From Dechloromonas sp. UBA6271 (GTDB taxonomy: Bacteria; Pseudomonadota; Gammaproteobacteria; Burkholderiales; Rhodocyclaceae), in assembly GCA_002440665.1 (NCBI GenBank), contig DJUX01000016.1, forward strand, positions 1 to 33,622: 33,622 nt of DNA, given 5' to 3'. The translations under genes were made by a program, and so were the position numbers. Of this stretch, positions 17,964-25,724 are shown one piece after another (the stretch's first letter is position 1; each line of letters begins with the position of its first letter). The notes beneath the pieces are model-generated. The model did no database searches, was not told where the DNA came from, and saw only the letters and a program-made list of their open reading frames with translations.

Positions 17964-18605
17964 ATGGAATTACTCATGCAGTTCATGGACATCGTCCTTC
18001 ACCTCGACAAGCATCTGGCGCTGCTGGTGCAGCAGTACGGCCTGTGGATCTACGGCATCCTGTTCGTCATCATCTTCGCCGAAACCGGCTTCGTCGTGAC
18101 GCCCTTCCTGCCCGGCGATTCGCTGCTCTTCGTCGCCGGCGCGCTGGCGGCGATCGGTGAGGGCGGCATGGACATCTTCGTGCTGATGGGCGTGCTTCTG
18201 GTGGCCGCCATCCTCGGCAATACCCTCAATTACCAGATCGGCCGCTTCCTCGGCCCCAAGGTCTTCCACTGGGAAAACTCGCGCTTCTTCAACCGCGACG
18301 CGCTGGTCAAGACGCATGCCTTCTACGAAAAACATGGTGGCAAGACGCTGGTGATCTCGCGCTTCCTGCCGCTCTTCCGCACCTTCGCGCCCTTTGTGGC
18401 GGGTATCGGTTCGATGACCTACGCCAGGTTCACGCTGTTCAACCTGATCGGCGCGCTGAGCTGGGTGGTTTCGTTATGCCTGGCCGGCTACTGGCTGGGC
18501 AACCTGCCATGGGTCAGGGCCAACCTGTCGCTGATCATCGTCGGCATCATCGCCTTCACGCTGGTGCCGGTCGGCATCGGCTACCTGAAGAGCAAGACGG
18601 CCTGA
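17964..18605 (+). CDS. DedA-family membrane protein (VTT/SNARE-associated)
   Basis: DedA proteins are inner-membrane proteins now linked to lipid carrier or phospholipid translocation and proton-motive-force upkeep. The 213-residue protein aligns by eye with E. coli DedA over its length: FAETGFVVTPFLPGDSLLFVAGALA, KTHAFYEKHGGKTLVISRFLP and RTFAPFVAGIGSMTY. The start at 17964 matches the E. coli N-terminus. It heads a six-gene run and its stop overlaps the next start (TGATG). Confidence 0.95.
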   Translation: MELLMQFMDIVLHLDKHLALLVQQYGLWIYGILFVIIFAETGFVVTPFLPGDSLLFVAGALAAIGEGGMDIFVLMGVLLVAAILGNTLNYQIGRFLGPKVFHWENSRFFNRDALVKTHAFYEKHGGKTLVISRFLPLFRTFAPFVAGIGSMTYARFTLFNLIGALSWVVSLCLAGYWLGNLPWVRANLSLIIVGIIAFTLVPVGIGYLKSKTA

Positions 18606-19306
18606 TGCACTGGCTGGCCATTCTTCCCATGCTTCTGGTCGCGGCCTGTTCGACCAAGATGGGGAAGGATGGCCGGACGGAGACCACGGTCGACGCCAAA
18701 TATCTGGTCAAAACCGAGGTCGACCGCATCGCCGACACCGTGCGTACCGATACCGTGGACGGTTTGCTGCTGATCGCCGACAAACTCTACAAGCGCAACC
18801 CGCGCGAATGGAAAAAGAGCGCGGCAAGTCGCGAGGCGGCGGTCTTGCGGCTGAAGTTGCGCCAGTACAAGAGCTTTCCCGAGCTCGGCGGGCTGCGCGA
18901 GGGGCAGGCGGCGGCGCTGGCCTTCAGCGAGGTGTACGAGGGTGACCGCGTGCTGGCACTGATGTTCGGGCTGCTGACGATGACCGACGCCGCCTTCGAG
19001 CACAAGGACGAGTTCTACATTCTCGATGCGCTCGACGAGCGCAAGCTCTACAACAGCGCGCGCAACATGGAGATCGCGATCTGGAAGCTGAGCGGCGACC
19101 GCAATGCGGCCGGCGAACTGTTTCTGCTGTCCAACGAACTCGATCCGGCCAACCGCAACCTTTCCTTCGAGCGCGAATTCGGCCGCGAAATCGCGCTTCT
19201 CGACCTGATGGCCAAGATCGTCGCCGACCGCAACGGCCGCGGCTTTTCCCGGGTGACCCAGTCGGTCGTCACCACCATTTTCCTGCCTGTAAGCTTCATC
19301 AAATGA
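18605..19306 (+). CDS. Outer-membrane-type lipoprotein, unknown (233 aa)
   Basis: A lipoprotein signal peptide with lipobox LVAAC (C15) and Ser at +2 predicts sorting to the outer membrane. The rest is soluble and mostly helical, with no domain I can name. It could be a conserved hypothetical of betaproteobacteria. It starts at the TGATG overlap with the DedA gene and ends in an ATGA overlap with purN, so its translation is tied to both. No enzyme motif is seen. Confidence 0.85.
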   Translation: MHWLAILPMLLVAACSTKMGKDGRTETTVDAKYLVKTEVDRIADTVRTDTVDGLLLIADKLYKRNPREWKKSAASREAAVLRLKLRQYKSFPELGGLREGQAAALAFSEVYEGDRVLALMFGLLTMTDAAFEHKDEFYILDALDERKLYNSARNMEIAIWKLSGDRNAAGELFLLSNELDPANRNLSFEREFGREIALLDLMAKIVADRNGRGFSRVTQSVVTTIFLPVSFIK

Positions 19307-19950
19307 AAAACATCGTCATCCTCATCTCCGGCCGCGGCAGCAACATGGAGGCGCTGATCGCCGCCCGCGATGCCGGCCAGCTGCCGGTCAACATCGCTGC
19401 CGTGATCAGCAACCGGCCGGCCGCGGCAGGCCTGGAGACGGCCGCCAAGGCCGGCATCACCGCCCATTTCATCGATCACAAGGCTTTCGCCGGGCGCGAG
19501 TCCTTCGACGCCGCGCTGGCCGAGTGCATCGACGGCTTCGCGCCGGACCTCGTCGTCCTCGCCGGCTTCATGCGCATCCTCAGCGATGGTTTCGTGCGCC
19601 ATTATGCCGGCCGCCTGATGAACATCCATCCCTCGCTGCTGCCGTCCTTCCCCGGCCTGCACACCCACCGGCGGGCGCTGGAAGAGGGCGTGCGCATCCA
19701 CGGCTGCACCGTGCATTTCGTGACGCCGACGCTCGATCACGGCCCGGTCATCATTCAGGCCGCCGTGCCGGTGCTCGACAGCGACGACGAAGCGACGCTG
19801 GCCGGCCGCGTGCTGCGCCAGGAACACCGGATCTATCCGCAGGCCGTACGCTGGTTCGCCGAAGACCGCCTGCGCCTAGATGGCGGACGAGTGCGGCTGG
19901 CGGCCGAGCTGGCCGACGGCGCCGTGCTGATTGCGCCCGAGGTGCGCTGA
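19303..19950 (+). CDS. purN: Phosphoribosylglycinamide formyltransferase (GART)
   Basis: PurN transfers a formyl group from 10-formyl-THF to GAR, step three of purine synthesis. The N-terminal loop ISGRGSNMEALI and the catalytic set N107, H109 (MNIHPSLLP) and D145 (LDHGPVI) are all in place, one residue off the E. coli numbers. The length of 215 aa is standard. The start overlaps the lipoprotein stop by 4 nt; the DUF3108 gene follows after 6 nt. It is unusual in being separated from purM by about 15 kb. Confidence 0.98.
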   Translation: MKNIVILISGRGSNMEALIAARDAGQLPVNIAAVISNRPAAAGLETAAKAGITAHFIDHKAFAGRESFDAALAECIDGFAPDLVVLAGFMRILSDGFVRHYAGRLMNIHPSLLPSFPGLHTHRRALEEGVRIHGCTVHFVTPTLDHGPVIIQAAVPVLDSDDEATLAGRVLRQEHRIYPQAVRWFAEDRLRLDGGRVRLAAELADGAVLIAPEVR

Positions 19951-19956
19951 GCGGCG

Positions 19957-20934
19957 ATGCCTGTCGCGTTGTTCGCCGCGCTGCTCGGTTCGCTGGCCAT
20001 CCATGCTGCGGCGCTGTTCGGCACCGATGCCCAACTGTTCGGCGGCGAACCGGAAGCGACGGTGCCGTTGCGCGCCGAGTTGAGGCCGTTGCCCGAACCG
20101 CCAGCCGTCCCGCCGGAAGCCGTGCCAGCACCGCCAGCAGAGCCCGCCAAGCCGGCCGCCAGACCGGCGAAAACGCACAAACTGGCAATTGCCGCGCCGG
20201 CACCACACGCCGTTCCGGCTGCTCCCGAAACCGAACCCGCTCCGGAAATCACCTCTGAAATGCCGTCGACCGCAACCAGGCCCCCAGCCGAACCCGCCAA
20301 GCCGATTCTGCCCGCCACGGGCACCATCCGTTTCGCCATCTACAAGGAATCGCTGGGCCTGCAGATCGGCCGCGCCGAGCATCGCTGGGAATTCGCCGAA
20401 GACGGCAGTTACCGGCTGACCGGCATCACCGAGACCAGTGGCCTGGCCGCCCTCTTCAAGCCGGTGCGCCTGCAAACCGAGAGCCGGGGGCGGATGGTGG
20501 CCGGCGGCATGCAGCCGGACAGCTACCGCACGCTGAAGAACGGCAAGGATGCCAACGAAAACGCCGATTTCGACTGGGCGACCAGTGCGGTCACCTTGTC
20601 GCGCGACGGCAGCGTGCGGCCGATCGCGCCCGGCACGCAGGACATCCTGTCGCTCAACTACCAGCTGGCCTACCTCGGCAAACTGGCCGAGGGCAGTACG
20701 CTGGGCGTCGTCACCGGCAAGAAATACGAGCGCTATGCAATCGATTCGCTGGGCGAGGAGGAGATCGAAACGCCGGCCGGTCGCTTCCGCACGCTGCATC
20801 TGCGGGCGATGACCGACAGCGTCACGGAAATCTGGATTGCGCTCGATCGCCAGCGCTTGCCGGTTAAAATTCGCTTTACGGACAAAAAAGGCGAAAGCTT
20901 CGAGCAGGTCGCCACTGAATTGGGAACCCCATGA
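19957..20934 (+). CDS. DUF3108 protein with Pro/Ala-rich spacer
   Basis: An N-terminal membrane anchor or signal (ALFAALLGSLAIHAAALF) is followed by a long Pro/Ala/Glu linker (about residues 35-118, many PAEPAKP units), then a beta-rich DUF3108 domain (about 120-322; IGRAEHRWEF, YRTLKNGKDANENADFDW, TEIWIALDRQRLPVKIRF). The layout resembles a periplasm-spanning tether. The function of DUF3108 is not established; it often sits beside purN in betaproteobacteria. Its stop overlaps the methyltransferase start by 4 nt. Confidence 0.88.
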   Translation: MPVALFAALLGSLAIHAAALFGTDAQLFGGEPEATVPLRAELRPLPEPPAVPPEAVPAPPAEPAKPAARPAKTHKLAIAAPAPHAVPAAPETEPAPEITSEMPSTATRPPAEPAKPILPATGTIRFAIYKESLGLQIGRAEHRWEFAEDGSYRLTGITETSGLAALFKPVRLQTESRGRMVAGGMQPDSYRTLKNGKDANENADFDWATSAVTLSRDGSVRPIAPGTQDILSLNYQLAYLGKLAEGSTLGVVTGKKYERYAIDSLGEEEIETPAGRFRTLHLRAMTDSVTEIWIALDRQRLPVKIRFTDKKGESFEQVATELGTP

Positions 20935-22193
20935 AAGCTCGCTTCACCCCCGCCCTGTTTGCCCATGCCGAAGCTTTGCTCGGCTTGTTGCTGCGCTTCG
21001 AATACCCGGCCGATGCCGTCGTTTCGCGCTATTTCCGCGAACATCGCGAACTTGGTCATGCCGACCGCGCCTTCGTCGCCGAAACGGTGTTTGCCGTGCT
21101 GCGGCGCGGGCGCAGCCTGGAAGCACGCTGTGCCGGCAAACTCTCGGATCGCAACCGGCTGCTGGCGGCACTGGCCGTGACGCGCGGCTGGAGCCAGCGC
21201 GAACTGGCGCCGGTGCTCAAGGCCAGCGAGGAAGAATGGCTGGCCGCCGCCAAGGCGATGCCGGAGAGCGAATTCTCGCCGGCGGTTCGTTGCGATCTGC
21301 CGGACTGGCTGTACAACGCGCTCGCGGCGCAGTTCGGTGCCGAGGAAGTGGGCAAGCTGGCGCAGGCGCTCAATCAGCCGGCACCACTCGATCTGCGCGT
21401 CAATACGGTGAAAACGAACCGCGAAGCGCTCCTCGCCCGCCTTGAGGCGGATGGGATCGCCGCCGTTCCCGGCCCGCTGTCGCCGATGGCCGTGCGCCTG
21501 CGCGAGAAGCCGGCGCTGGCCAAGCATCCGCTGTTTCTCGAAGGCGCCTTCGAGGTGCAGGACGAGGGCAGCCAGTTGCTCGGCTACCTGCTGGAGCCGA
21601 AACGCGGCGAAATGGTCGTCGATTTCTGCGCCGGCGCCGGCGGCAAGACCCTGCTGCTCGGCGCCCTGATGAAGAACACCGGCCGCCTCTACGCCTTCGA
21701 CGTTTCCGACAAGCGCCTTGCCAACCTGAAGCCGCGGCTGGCCCGTTCCGGCCTGTCCAACGTGCATCCGGCGCGCATCGAGCACGAGCGCGATACCAAG
21801 GTCAAGCGCCTGGCAGGCAAAGTTGACCGCGTGCTGGTCGATGCGCCATGTTCGGGCCTCGGCACGCTGCGCCGCAACCCCGATCTCAAATGGCGGCAGA
21901 GCGAGGATTCGGTGGCCGAACTGGCTGTCAAGCAGGCCGCCATCCTCGATGCCGCCGCCAAACTGGTGCGCCCTGGCGGCCGCGTGGTTTACGCCACCTG
22001 CAGCCTGTTGACTGCGGAGAACGACGCGATCATCGCGGCTTTCCTGACCAGTCATCCTGATTTCACGCTGACCCCGGCTTCCGCCGTGCTGGCCAAACAG
22101 GGCATTGAGCTCGACGGCGATTTCCTGCGCCTGCTGCCGCACCGCCACAATACCGACGGCTTTTTCGCCGCCATCCTGGATAAAAAGGCATGA
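20931..22193 (+). CDS. RsmB/NOP-family RNA cytosine-C5 methyltransferase
   Basis: This SAM-dependent m5C methyltransferase acts on rRNA or tRNA. A helical N-terminal region of about 140 residues resembles the NusB-like RNA-binding part of RsmB. The Rossmann core has FCAGAGGKT (SAM site), and the two catalytic cysteines lie in DAPCSGLGT (C307) and YATCSL (C357), which define the NOL1/NOP2/Sun group. Whether the target is C967 of 16S rRNA cannot be decided here, so I give no symbol. It overlaps both neighbours by 4 nt. Confidence 0.93.
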   Translation: MKARFTPALFAHAEALLGLLLRFEYPADAVVSRYFREHRELGHADRAFVAETVFAVLRRGRSLEARCAGKLSDRNRLLAALAVTRGWSQRELAPVLKASEEEWLAAAKAMPESEFSPAVRCDLPDWLYNALAAQFGAEEVGKLAQALNQPAPLDLRVNTVKTNREALLARLEADGIAAVPGPLSPMAVRLREKPALAKHPLFLEGAFEVQDEGSQLLGYLLEPKRGEMVVDFCAGAGGKTLLLGALMKNTGRLYAFDVSDKRLANLKPRLARSGLSNVHPARIEHERDTKVKRLAGKVDRVLVDAPCSGLGTLRRNPDLKWRQSEDSVAELAVKQAAILDAAAKLVRPGGRVVYATCSLLTAENDAIIAAFLTSHPDFTLTPASAVLAKQGIELDGDFLRLLPHRHNTDGFFAAILDKKA

Positions 22194-23464
22194 AGCAGCA
22201 GCAAAACGAAGCCCTGCAGCTGTTCCGCGATTTGGTCGACGATCTGCGCGACCCGAATTTCGTCTGGCAACTGGTCGCGCTGGCGGTGTGTCTCGGCGCT
22301 GCCTGGCTGATCGCCCGCTGGTGGCTGGCGCGCCACCACAAGGCTGACGGTGGCCGCCTGCACGATGCCGGCGCCCGCCTGGCTTTCCCGCTGACGGCGA
22401 TGCTGCTGGTCAGCGTGACCAAGCTGGTGTTGCAGAATTTCATCCACGTCAATCTGTTCCGCTTGGCGATGCCTTTGCTTGGCTCGATGGCGCTGGTGCG
22501 CGCCGTCGTCTTCGTATTGCGCCAGGCCTTCCCGAAGGCGACCTGGCTGACGACCTGGGAGCGCATCATCGCGACCCTGGTCTGGGGCTGGCTGGCGCTC
22601 TACATTACCGATCTGGCGCCGCATTTCATCGATACGCTCGAAGGCGTCGTCTTCCCCCTCGGTACGCAGCGTATCAACCTGTGGATGATCCTGCAGGGCA
22701 TCGTCACCGTCTTTCTGACCGTGGTCGTCGCACTGTGGGTCGCGGGGGTCATCGAAGCGCGCCTGATGCGCATGGAGGGTGTCGACTCCAGCCTGCGCAT
22801 CGTCGGCGTACGTGTTGCCAAGGCGCTGCTGACGGTGGCTGCGCTGGTCACCGGACTGTCGATGGTCGGCATCGACATGACAGCGTTCTCGGTATTCACC
22901 GGCGCCCTCGGCGTCGGCCTCGGCCTCGGCATGCAGCGGATCGCCAGCAACTACGTGTCCGGCTTCATCATCCTGCTCGACCGCTCGATCCATCTCGGCG
23001 ACGTGGTGCAGGTGGGGGCCGACAGTGGTCAGGTGAGCAAGATCACGACGCGCTACACGGTACTCAAGCACCCGGCCGGCACCGAATATATCGTCCCCAA
23101 CGAGGCGCTGATTTCCAACGTGGTGCAGAACCAGTCGTATTCCGATACGCGCCTGCGCCTGTCGACGACCGTCGGCGTTGCCTACGACTGCGACCTCGAA
23201 CTGGCGATGCGCCTGATGTGCGAAGCGGCGGCGGCGCAGCCGCGCGTGCTGGGCGATTCGCCGCCGCGCGTCTTCCTGACTTCCTTCGCCGACAGTGCCA
23301 TCAATCTCGAACTCGGTTTCTGGATCGCCGACCCGGAAGAGGGCAAAGGCAACGTCGTCTCCGACATCAACCTCGCCATCTGGCGGGCGTTCAAGGAAAA
23401 CGGCATCCAGATTCCCTTCCCGCAGCGCGAAGTGCGGGTGGTCAACGAAAAATCGGCGGAATAG
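22190..23464 (+). CDS. MscS-family mechanosensitive channel
   Basis: About five N-terminal membrane helices are followed by the MscS pore helix and signature (GVGLGLGMQRIASNYVSGFIILLDRSI, about residues 241-268), the beta domain (GDVVQVGADSGQVSKITTRYT, YIVPNEALISNVVQN) and the C-terminal alpha/beta domain. The channel would release solutes on hypo-osmotic shock; the 424-aa size is larger than E. coli MscS (286). Start by ATGA overlap with the methyltransferase. It is the last gene of the run. Confidence 0.95.
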   Translation: MKQQQNEALQLFRDLVDDLRDPNFVWQLVALAVCLGAAWLIARWWLARHHKADGGRLHDAGARLAFPLTAMLLVSVTKLVLQNFIHVNLFRLAMPLLGSMALVRAVVFVLRQAFPKATWLTTWERIIATLVWGWLALYITDLAPHFIDTLEGVVFPLGTQRINLWMILQGIVTVFLTVVVALWVAGVIEARLMRMEGVDSSLRIVGVRVAKALLTVAALVTGLSMVGIDMTAFSVFTGALGVGLGLGMQRIASNYVSGFIILLDRSIHLGDVVQVGADSGQVSKITTRYTVLKHPAGTEYIVPNEALISNVVQNQSYSDTRLRLSTTVGVAYDCDLELAMRLMCEAAAAQPRVLGDSPPRVFLTSFADSAINLELGFWIADPEEGKGNVVSDINLAIWRAFKENGIQIPFPQREVRVVNEKSAE

Positions 23465-23511
23465 CCTTTACAGGGTTTCCGCCGATCATTCAGGTTAAGG
23501 CTGCCAGGAAA

Positions 23512-23658
23512 TTACGTTCCCTGCAGCATGCTGCGCTCGTAGGCCCGTTCGGCACGTTCCTTGCGGCGCTTGGCGAAATATTTCTGGGCGTGGGCGATGC
23601 GCATGCCGAGTCGGTCCAACTTCAGAAAGCGCTTTGCCTTGCTCTTCGTTTTCTCCAT
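23512..23658 (-). CDS. Very small, highly basic protein (48 aa)
   Basis: This 48-codon gene has a strong ribosome site (GGAG, 5 nt from the ATG) and a natural bacterial protein look: start MEKTKSKAKRFLK, a charged helix (QKYFAKRRKERAERAYERS), stop TAA. Nearly 40% of residues are Lys, Arg or His, so it may bind nucleic acid or ribosomes, which is inference. It ends 47 bp from the convergent MscS gene. I do not recognise a named family. Confidence 0.75.
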   Translation of the reverse strand: MEKTKSKAKRFLKLDRLGMRIAHAQKYFAKRRKERAERAYERSMLQGT

Positions 23659-24023
23659 GATGTCTCCTTTTGTGGCTGACGACGAAGACAATTTAATGCG
23701 GGGAGCGGCGGGCGTCTGTTCGACTTTCTTGCCTGCTTTGTAACACTGGCTGACAGGTTCGGGTTTTGCCCCGGGAGATCAAGTTTTGAGAACGCGCATG
23801 CCCATTATCGCGCTCAAGTTGCATGATGGGGCAACGAATCATTCCATGAGCTTGATTCGCCCTGCGTGCCCGAATCGACGCAAGCCGGTTCGACGAGACG
23901 ACATGAGGATAGTGTTCAATGATTCGTATTTTTCGAACTCATGATTCGGCGTATTCTTGTTTTAATGAATCTCGAGCAAGGTTATCCTGTATTGTGTATT
24001 TCATACCCTGAACGGAGACAACA
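23659..24023. other. 365-bp intergenic region with structured and repeated motifs
   Basis: No gene is visible. A nested inverted repeat spans 23766-23834: outer TTGCCCC/GGGGCAA, inner TTGAG-aa-CGCG/CGCG-CTCAA around a 12-nt loop. To its right the octamer ATGATTCG occurs at 23919 and 23941, inverted at 23835, with a near copy (TTGATTCG) at 23852. The last ~80 bp before 24024 are AT-rich and must hold the promoter of the Tim44-like gene, though no clear -35/-10 pair stands out. Confidence 0.5.
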
Positions 24024-24938
24024 ATGAAATCGATTGCCCTTTTATCTGCCGCGCTGGTGCTCGGCTTTACGCTGGTAACTGGCGATGCCGAAGCAGCCCG
24101 GCGTCTGGGGGGCGGCTCGTCCTCCGGCATGCAGCGCGAATCCATCAGCCCGCAAAAATCCCCCTCCGCCGCGCCGGCGCCCAGCCAGGCGGCAGCGCCG
24201 ACGGCCGCCAAGCCGCAGGCTGCACCAGGGGCTCCGCAAGCCCAGCCCAAGCGTTCCTGGATGGGGCCGCTGGCCGGTCTCGCCGCCGGTCTCGGCCTCG
24301 CCGCGCTGGCTTCGCACTTCGGCTTCGGCCAGGAACTTGCCTCCATGCTGATGATCGGCCTGCTGGTCATGGCCGTGATGGTCGTCATCGGCCTCGTCAT
24401 GCGCCGCAAGGCGGCCGCCCAGCAACCGGCAATGGCCGGCGGCATGCAGTATGCAGGCGCTGGTACGCCGCTGCAGCGCGCTCCTGAGGTGCAGCCTGGC
24501 TATTCCGCGCCGGCTGTTTTCGGCGGTGCCGCCGCAGCGCCGGTTACCGGCAGTGGCGGTCATATTCCCGCCGATTTCGATGTCGACGCTTTCGTGCGTA
24601 ACGCCAAGGTCAATTTCATTCGTCTGCAGGCAGCCAACGATGCCGGCAATCTTGAAGACATCCGCGAATTCACGACGCCGGAAATGTTCGGCGAGATCAA
24701 GCTGAATTTCGTCGATCGTGGCCAGGCCGCCCAGCAGACCGATGTTGTGACGGTGAACGCCGAAGTGCTCGACGTCGCCGAAGAGAGTGCACGCTACATC
24801 GTCAGCGTCCGCTTCACCGGTCTGATCCGCGAAGCTGCCAACGCGGTGGCCGAGCCGTTTGACGAAATCTGGCACATGACCAAGCCGCGCGATGGCAAAG
24901 GCGGTTGGGTGCTGGCCGGCATCCAGCAGGTCCAGTAA
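24024..24938 (+). CDS. Tim44-like domain membrane protein
   Basis: A signal peptide (LLSAALVLGFTLVTGDAEA) is followed by a low-complexity Ser/Pro/Ala/Gln stretch (to about residue 75), two hydrophobic segments (about 80-98 and 104-125), a second Ala/Gly linker, and a Tim44-like domain (about 190-304: FVRNAKVNFIRLQAANDAGNLEDIREFTTPEMFGEI...). In mitochondria this fold tethers the import motor; the bacterial role is not established. The ATG has GGAG about 7 nt upstream. It is monocistronic, followed by a good terminator. Confidence 0.92.
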   Translation: MKSIALLSAALVLGFTLVTGDAEAARRLGGGSSSGMQRESISPQKSPSAAPAPSQAAAPTAAKPQAAPGAPQAQPKRSWMGPLAGLAAGLGLAALASHFGFGQELASMLMIGLLVMAVMVVIGLVMRRKAAAQQPAMAGGMQYAGAGTPLQRAPEVQPGYSAPAVFGGAAAAPVTGSGGHIPADFDVDAFVRNAKVNFIRLQAANDAGNLEDIREFTTPEMFGEIKLNFVDRGQAAQQTDVVTVNAEVLDVAEESARYIVSVRFTGLIREAANAVAEPFDEIWHMTKPRDGKGGWVLAGIQQVQ

Positions 24939-24957
24939 CCAATTTCTGTCCTGATCG

Positions 24958-24987
24958 AAGGGGCTCCATGTGAGCCTCTTTTTCTTT
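24958..24987 (+). terminator. Rho-independent terminator of Tim44-like gene
   Basis: AAGGGGCTC-CATGT-GAGCCTCTT forms a 9-bp stem (one G-U pair) followed by TTTTTCTTT, 20 bp after the stop codon. Confidence 0.85.
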
Positions 24988-25217
24988 GGCTGATTCAAGA
25001 ATGCAAGTTCGCTGGGAGGCAGTCACCAATGACGCCGCTTCTGGATGCCAAGGCTTCTGAATCCGGTGTTCGATGATGGCGCTGCCAAAGTGACGCTACC
25101 ACCCTGCATATCCGGGTTGAAACAGCGCTGGATTGGAGAATGCCGGACAGGAGCCGGCGCCTGCGGCCATCAGCAGCTTGGGCTGAGGAAGGCTATTTCA
25201 CTTCGCAGGAGGCAGGC
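24988..25217. other. Gene-free gap before the minus-strand terminator
   Basis: About 230 bp between two convergent terminators. No ribosome site leads a plausible frame on either strand. A GCCGG...CCGGC inverted repeat lies near 25142-25158. I see nothing else of note. Confidence 0.4.
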
Positions 25218-25244
25218 AAAAAAATCCCCGCCTCGAGGGCGGGG
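25218..25244 (-). terminator. Rho-independent terminator, minus strand
   Basis: On the minus strand CCCCGCC-CTCGA-GGCGGGG (25244 to 25226) is followed by A and seven T (25224 to 25218). The 7-bp all-GC stem and U7 tail make a strong intrinsic terminator for the small ORFs at 25293-25588 and the candidate small RNA. Confidence 0.9.
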
Positions 25245-25292
25245 TAACAGGGAGGTCTCGAAAGGGGGAGTTTCGAGGGAGGGTAAAAGGGG
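25218..25292 (-). ncRNA. Candidate 3'-UTR small RNA with C-rich anti-SD segments
   Basis: The 75 nt between the stop codon at 25293 and the terminator read, on the minus strand, ACCCTCCC, then a hairpin CTCGAAA-CTCCCCC-TTTCGAG (25277-25257) whose loop is pyrimidine-rich, then ACCTCCCTG, then the terminator hairpin and T7. Three segments could thus pair with Shine-Dalgarno sequences. This layout is known from CCUCC-type small RNAs, some made from 3' UTRs of small-protein mRNAs. No homology search was possible; the call rests on structure alone. Confidence 0.4.
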
Positions 25293-25472
25293 TCAGTCCT
25301 TGCGCCGGCGCTTCAGCCAGTGACGCGCCGCGACGATGGCGGCACCCGCAGCAACGGCAGCGAGCACGGCGTTGAGCGGTTCAGCCTGGCCGTCGGCCAG
25401 CCAGTCGAGGCCGGCGACACCGACGAAAACACCGAGGCTTTCACTGATCGGCAGATTGTCGGCGAAGGCCAT
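25293..25472 (-). CDS. Small hydrophobic protein with basic tail (59 aa)
   Basis: The frame starts at an ATG overlapping the stop of the upstream small ORF (TGATG) with GGGGA about 7 nt before it. The protein has a hydrophobic stretch (AVLAAVAAGAAIVAARHWL) and ends LKRRRKD, as in a single-pass membrane protein with a cytoplasmic basic end. The frame stays open upstream to 25631, but that part has the Cys/His/Arg-rich look of a shadow. Family not recognised. The stop is followed directly by the structured 3' UTR. Confidence 0.55.
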   Translation of the reverse strand: MAFADNLPISESLGVFVGVAGLDWLADGQAEPLNAVLAAVAAGAAIVAARHWLKRRRKD

Positions 25473-25588
25473 CAACGTCCCCGGCAACCCGTTGCAGGAA
25501 TGGTGGCAAAAGACGGTTGGGCGGGGAGCAGCCCGAACAGGTGCTGACGGGCAGCTTCCATGAATTGCCTGATGTTCATTTCGATCAT
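25472..25588 (-). CDS. Possible leader peptide gene (38 aa), coupled to next
   Basis: ATG at 25588 with AGAGGAA about 10 nt upstream opens a 38-codon frame beginning MIEMNIRQFMEAARQ and ending on a TGA that shares a base with the next ATG. The amphipathic first half looks natural; the second half (PAQPSFATIPATGCRGR) is less so. It may be a true small protein, a leader peptide, or the N-terminal part of an originally longer protein split by a frameshift. Confidence 0.4.
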   Translation of the reverse strand: MIEMNIRQFMEAARQHLFGLLPAQPSFATIPATGCRGR

Positions 25589-25724
25589 GTCGCAGGTTTC
25601 CTCTTGTTGGGATTGTTGTTTGTCGATGCATTGCATTCTATGGGCTGCCATGCCGCGCGTCTGTTGCGCGAGCGTGGCGTCGACGTAACCGGACTTGATG
25701 TTTTGTGACGCCGTGTAACAGCAG

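Noticed and set aside
23463..23502. AGCCTT...AAGGCT repeat after the MscS gene
   Set aside because: Only 6-bp arms with a 28-nt loop and no T-run; too weak to call a terminator.
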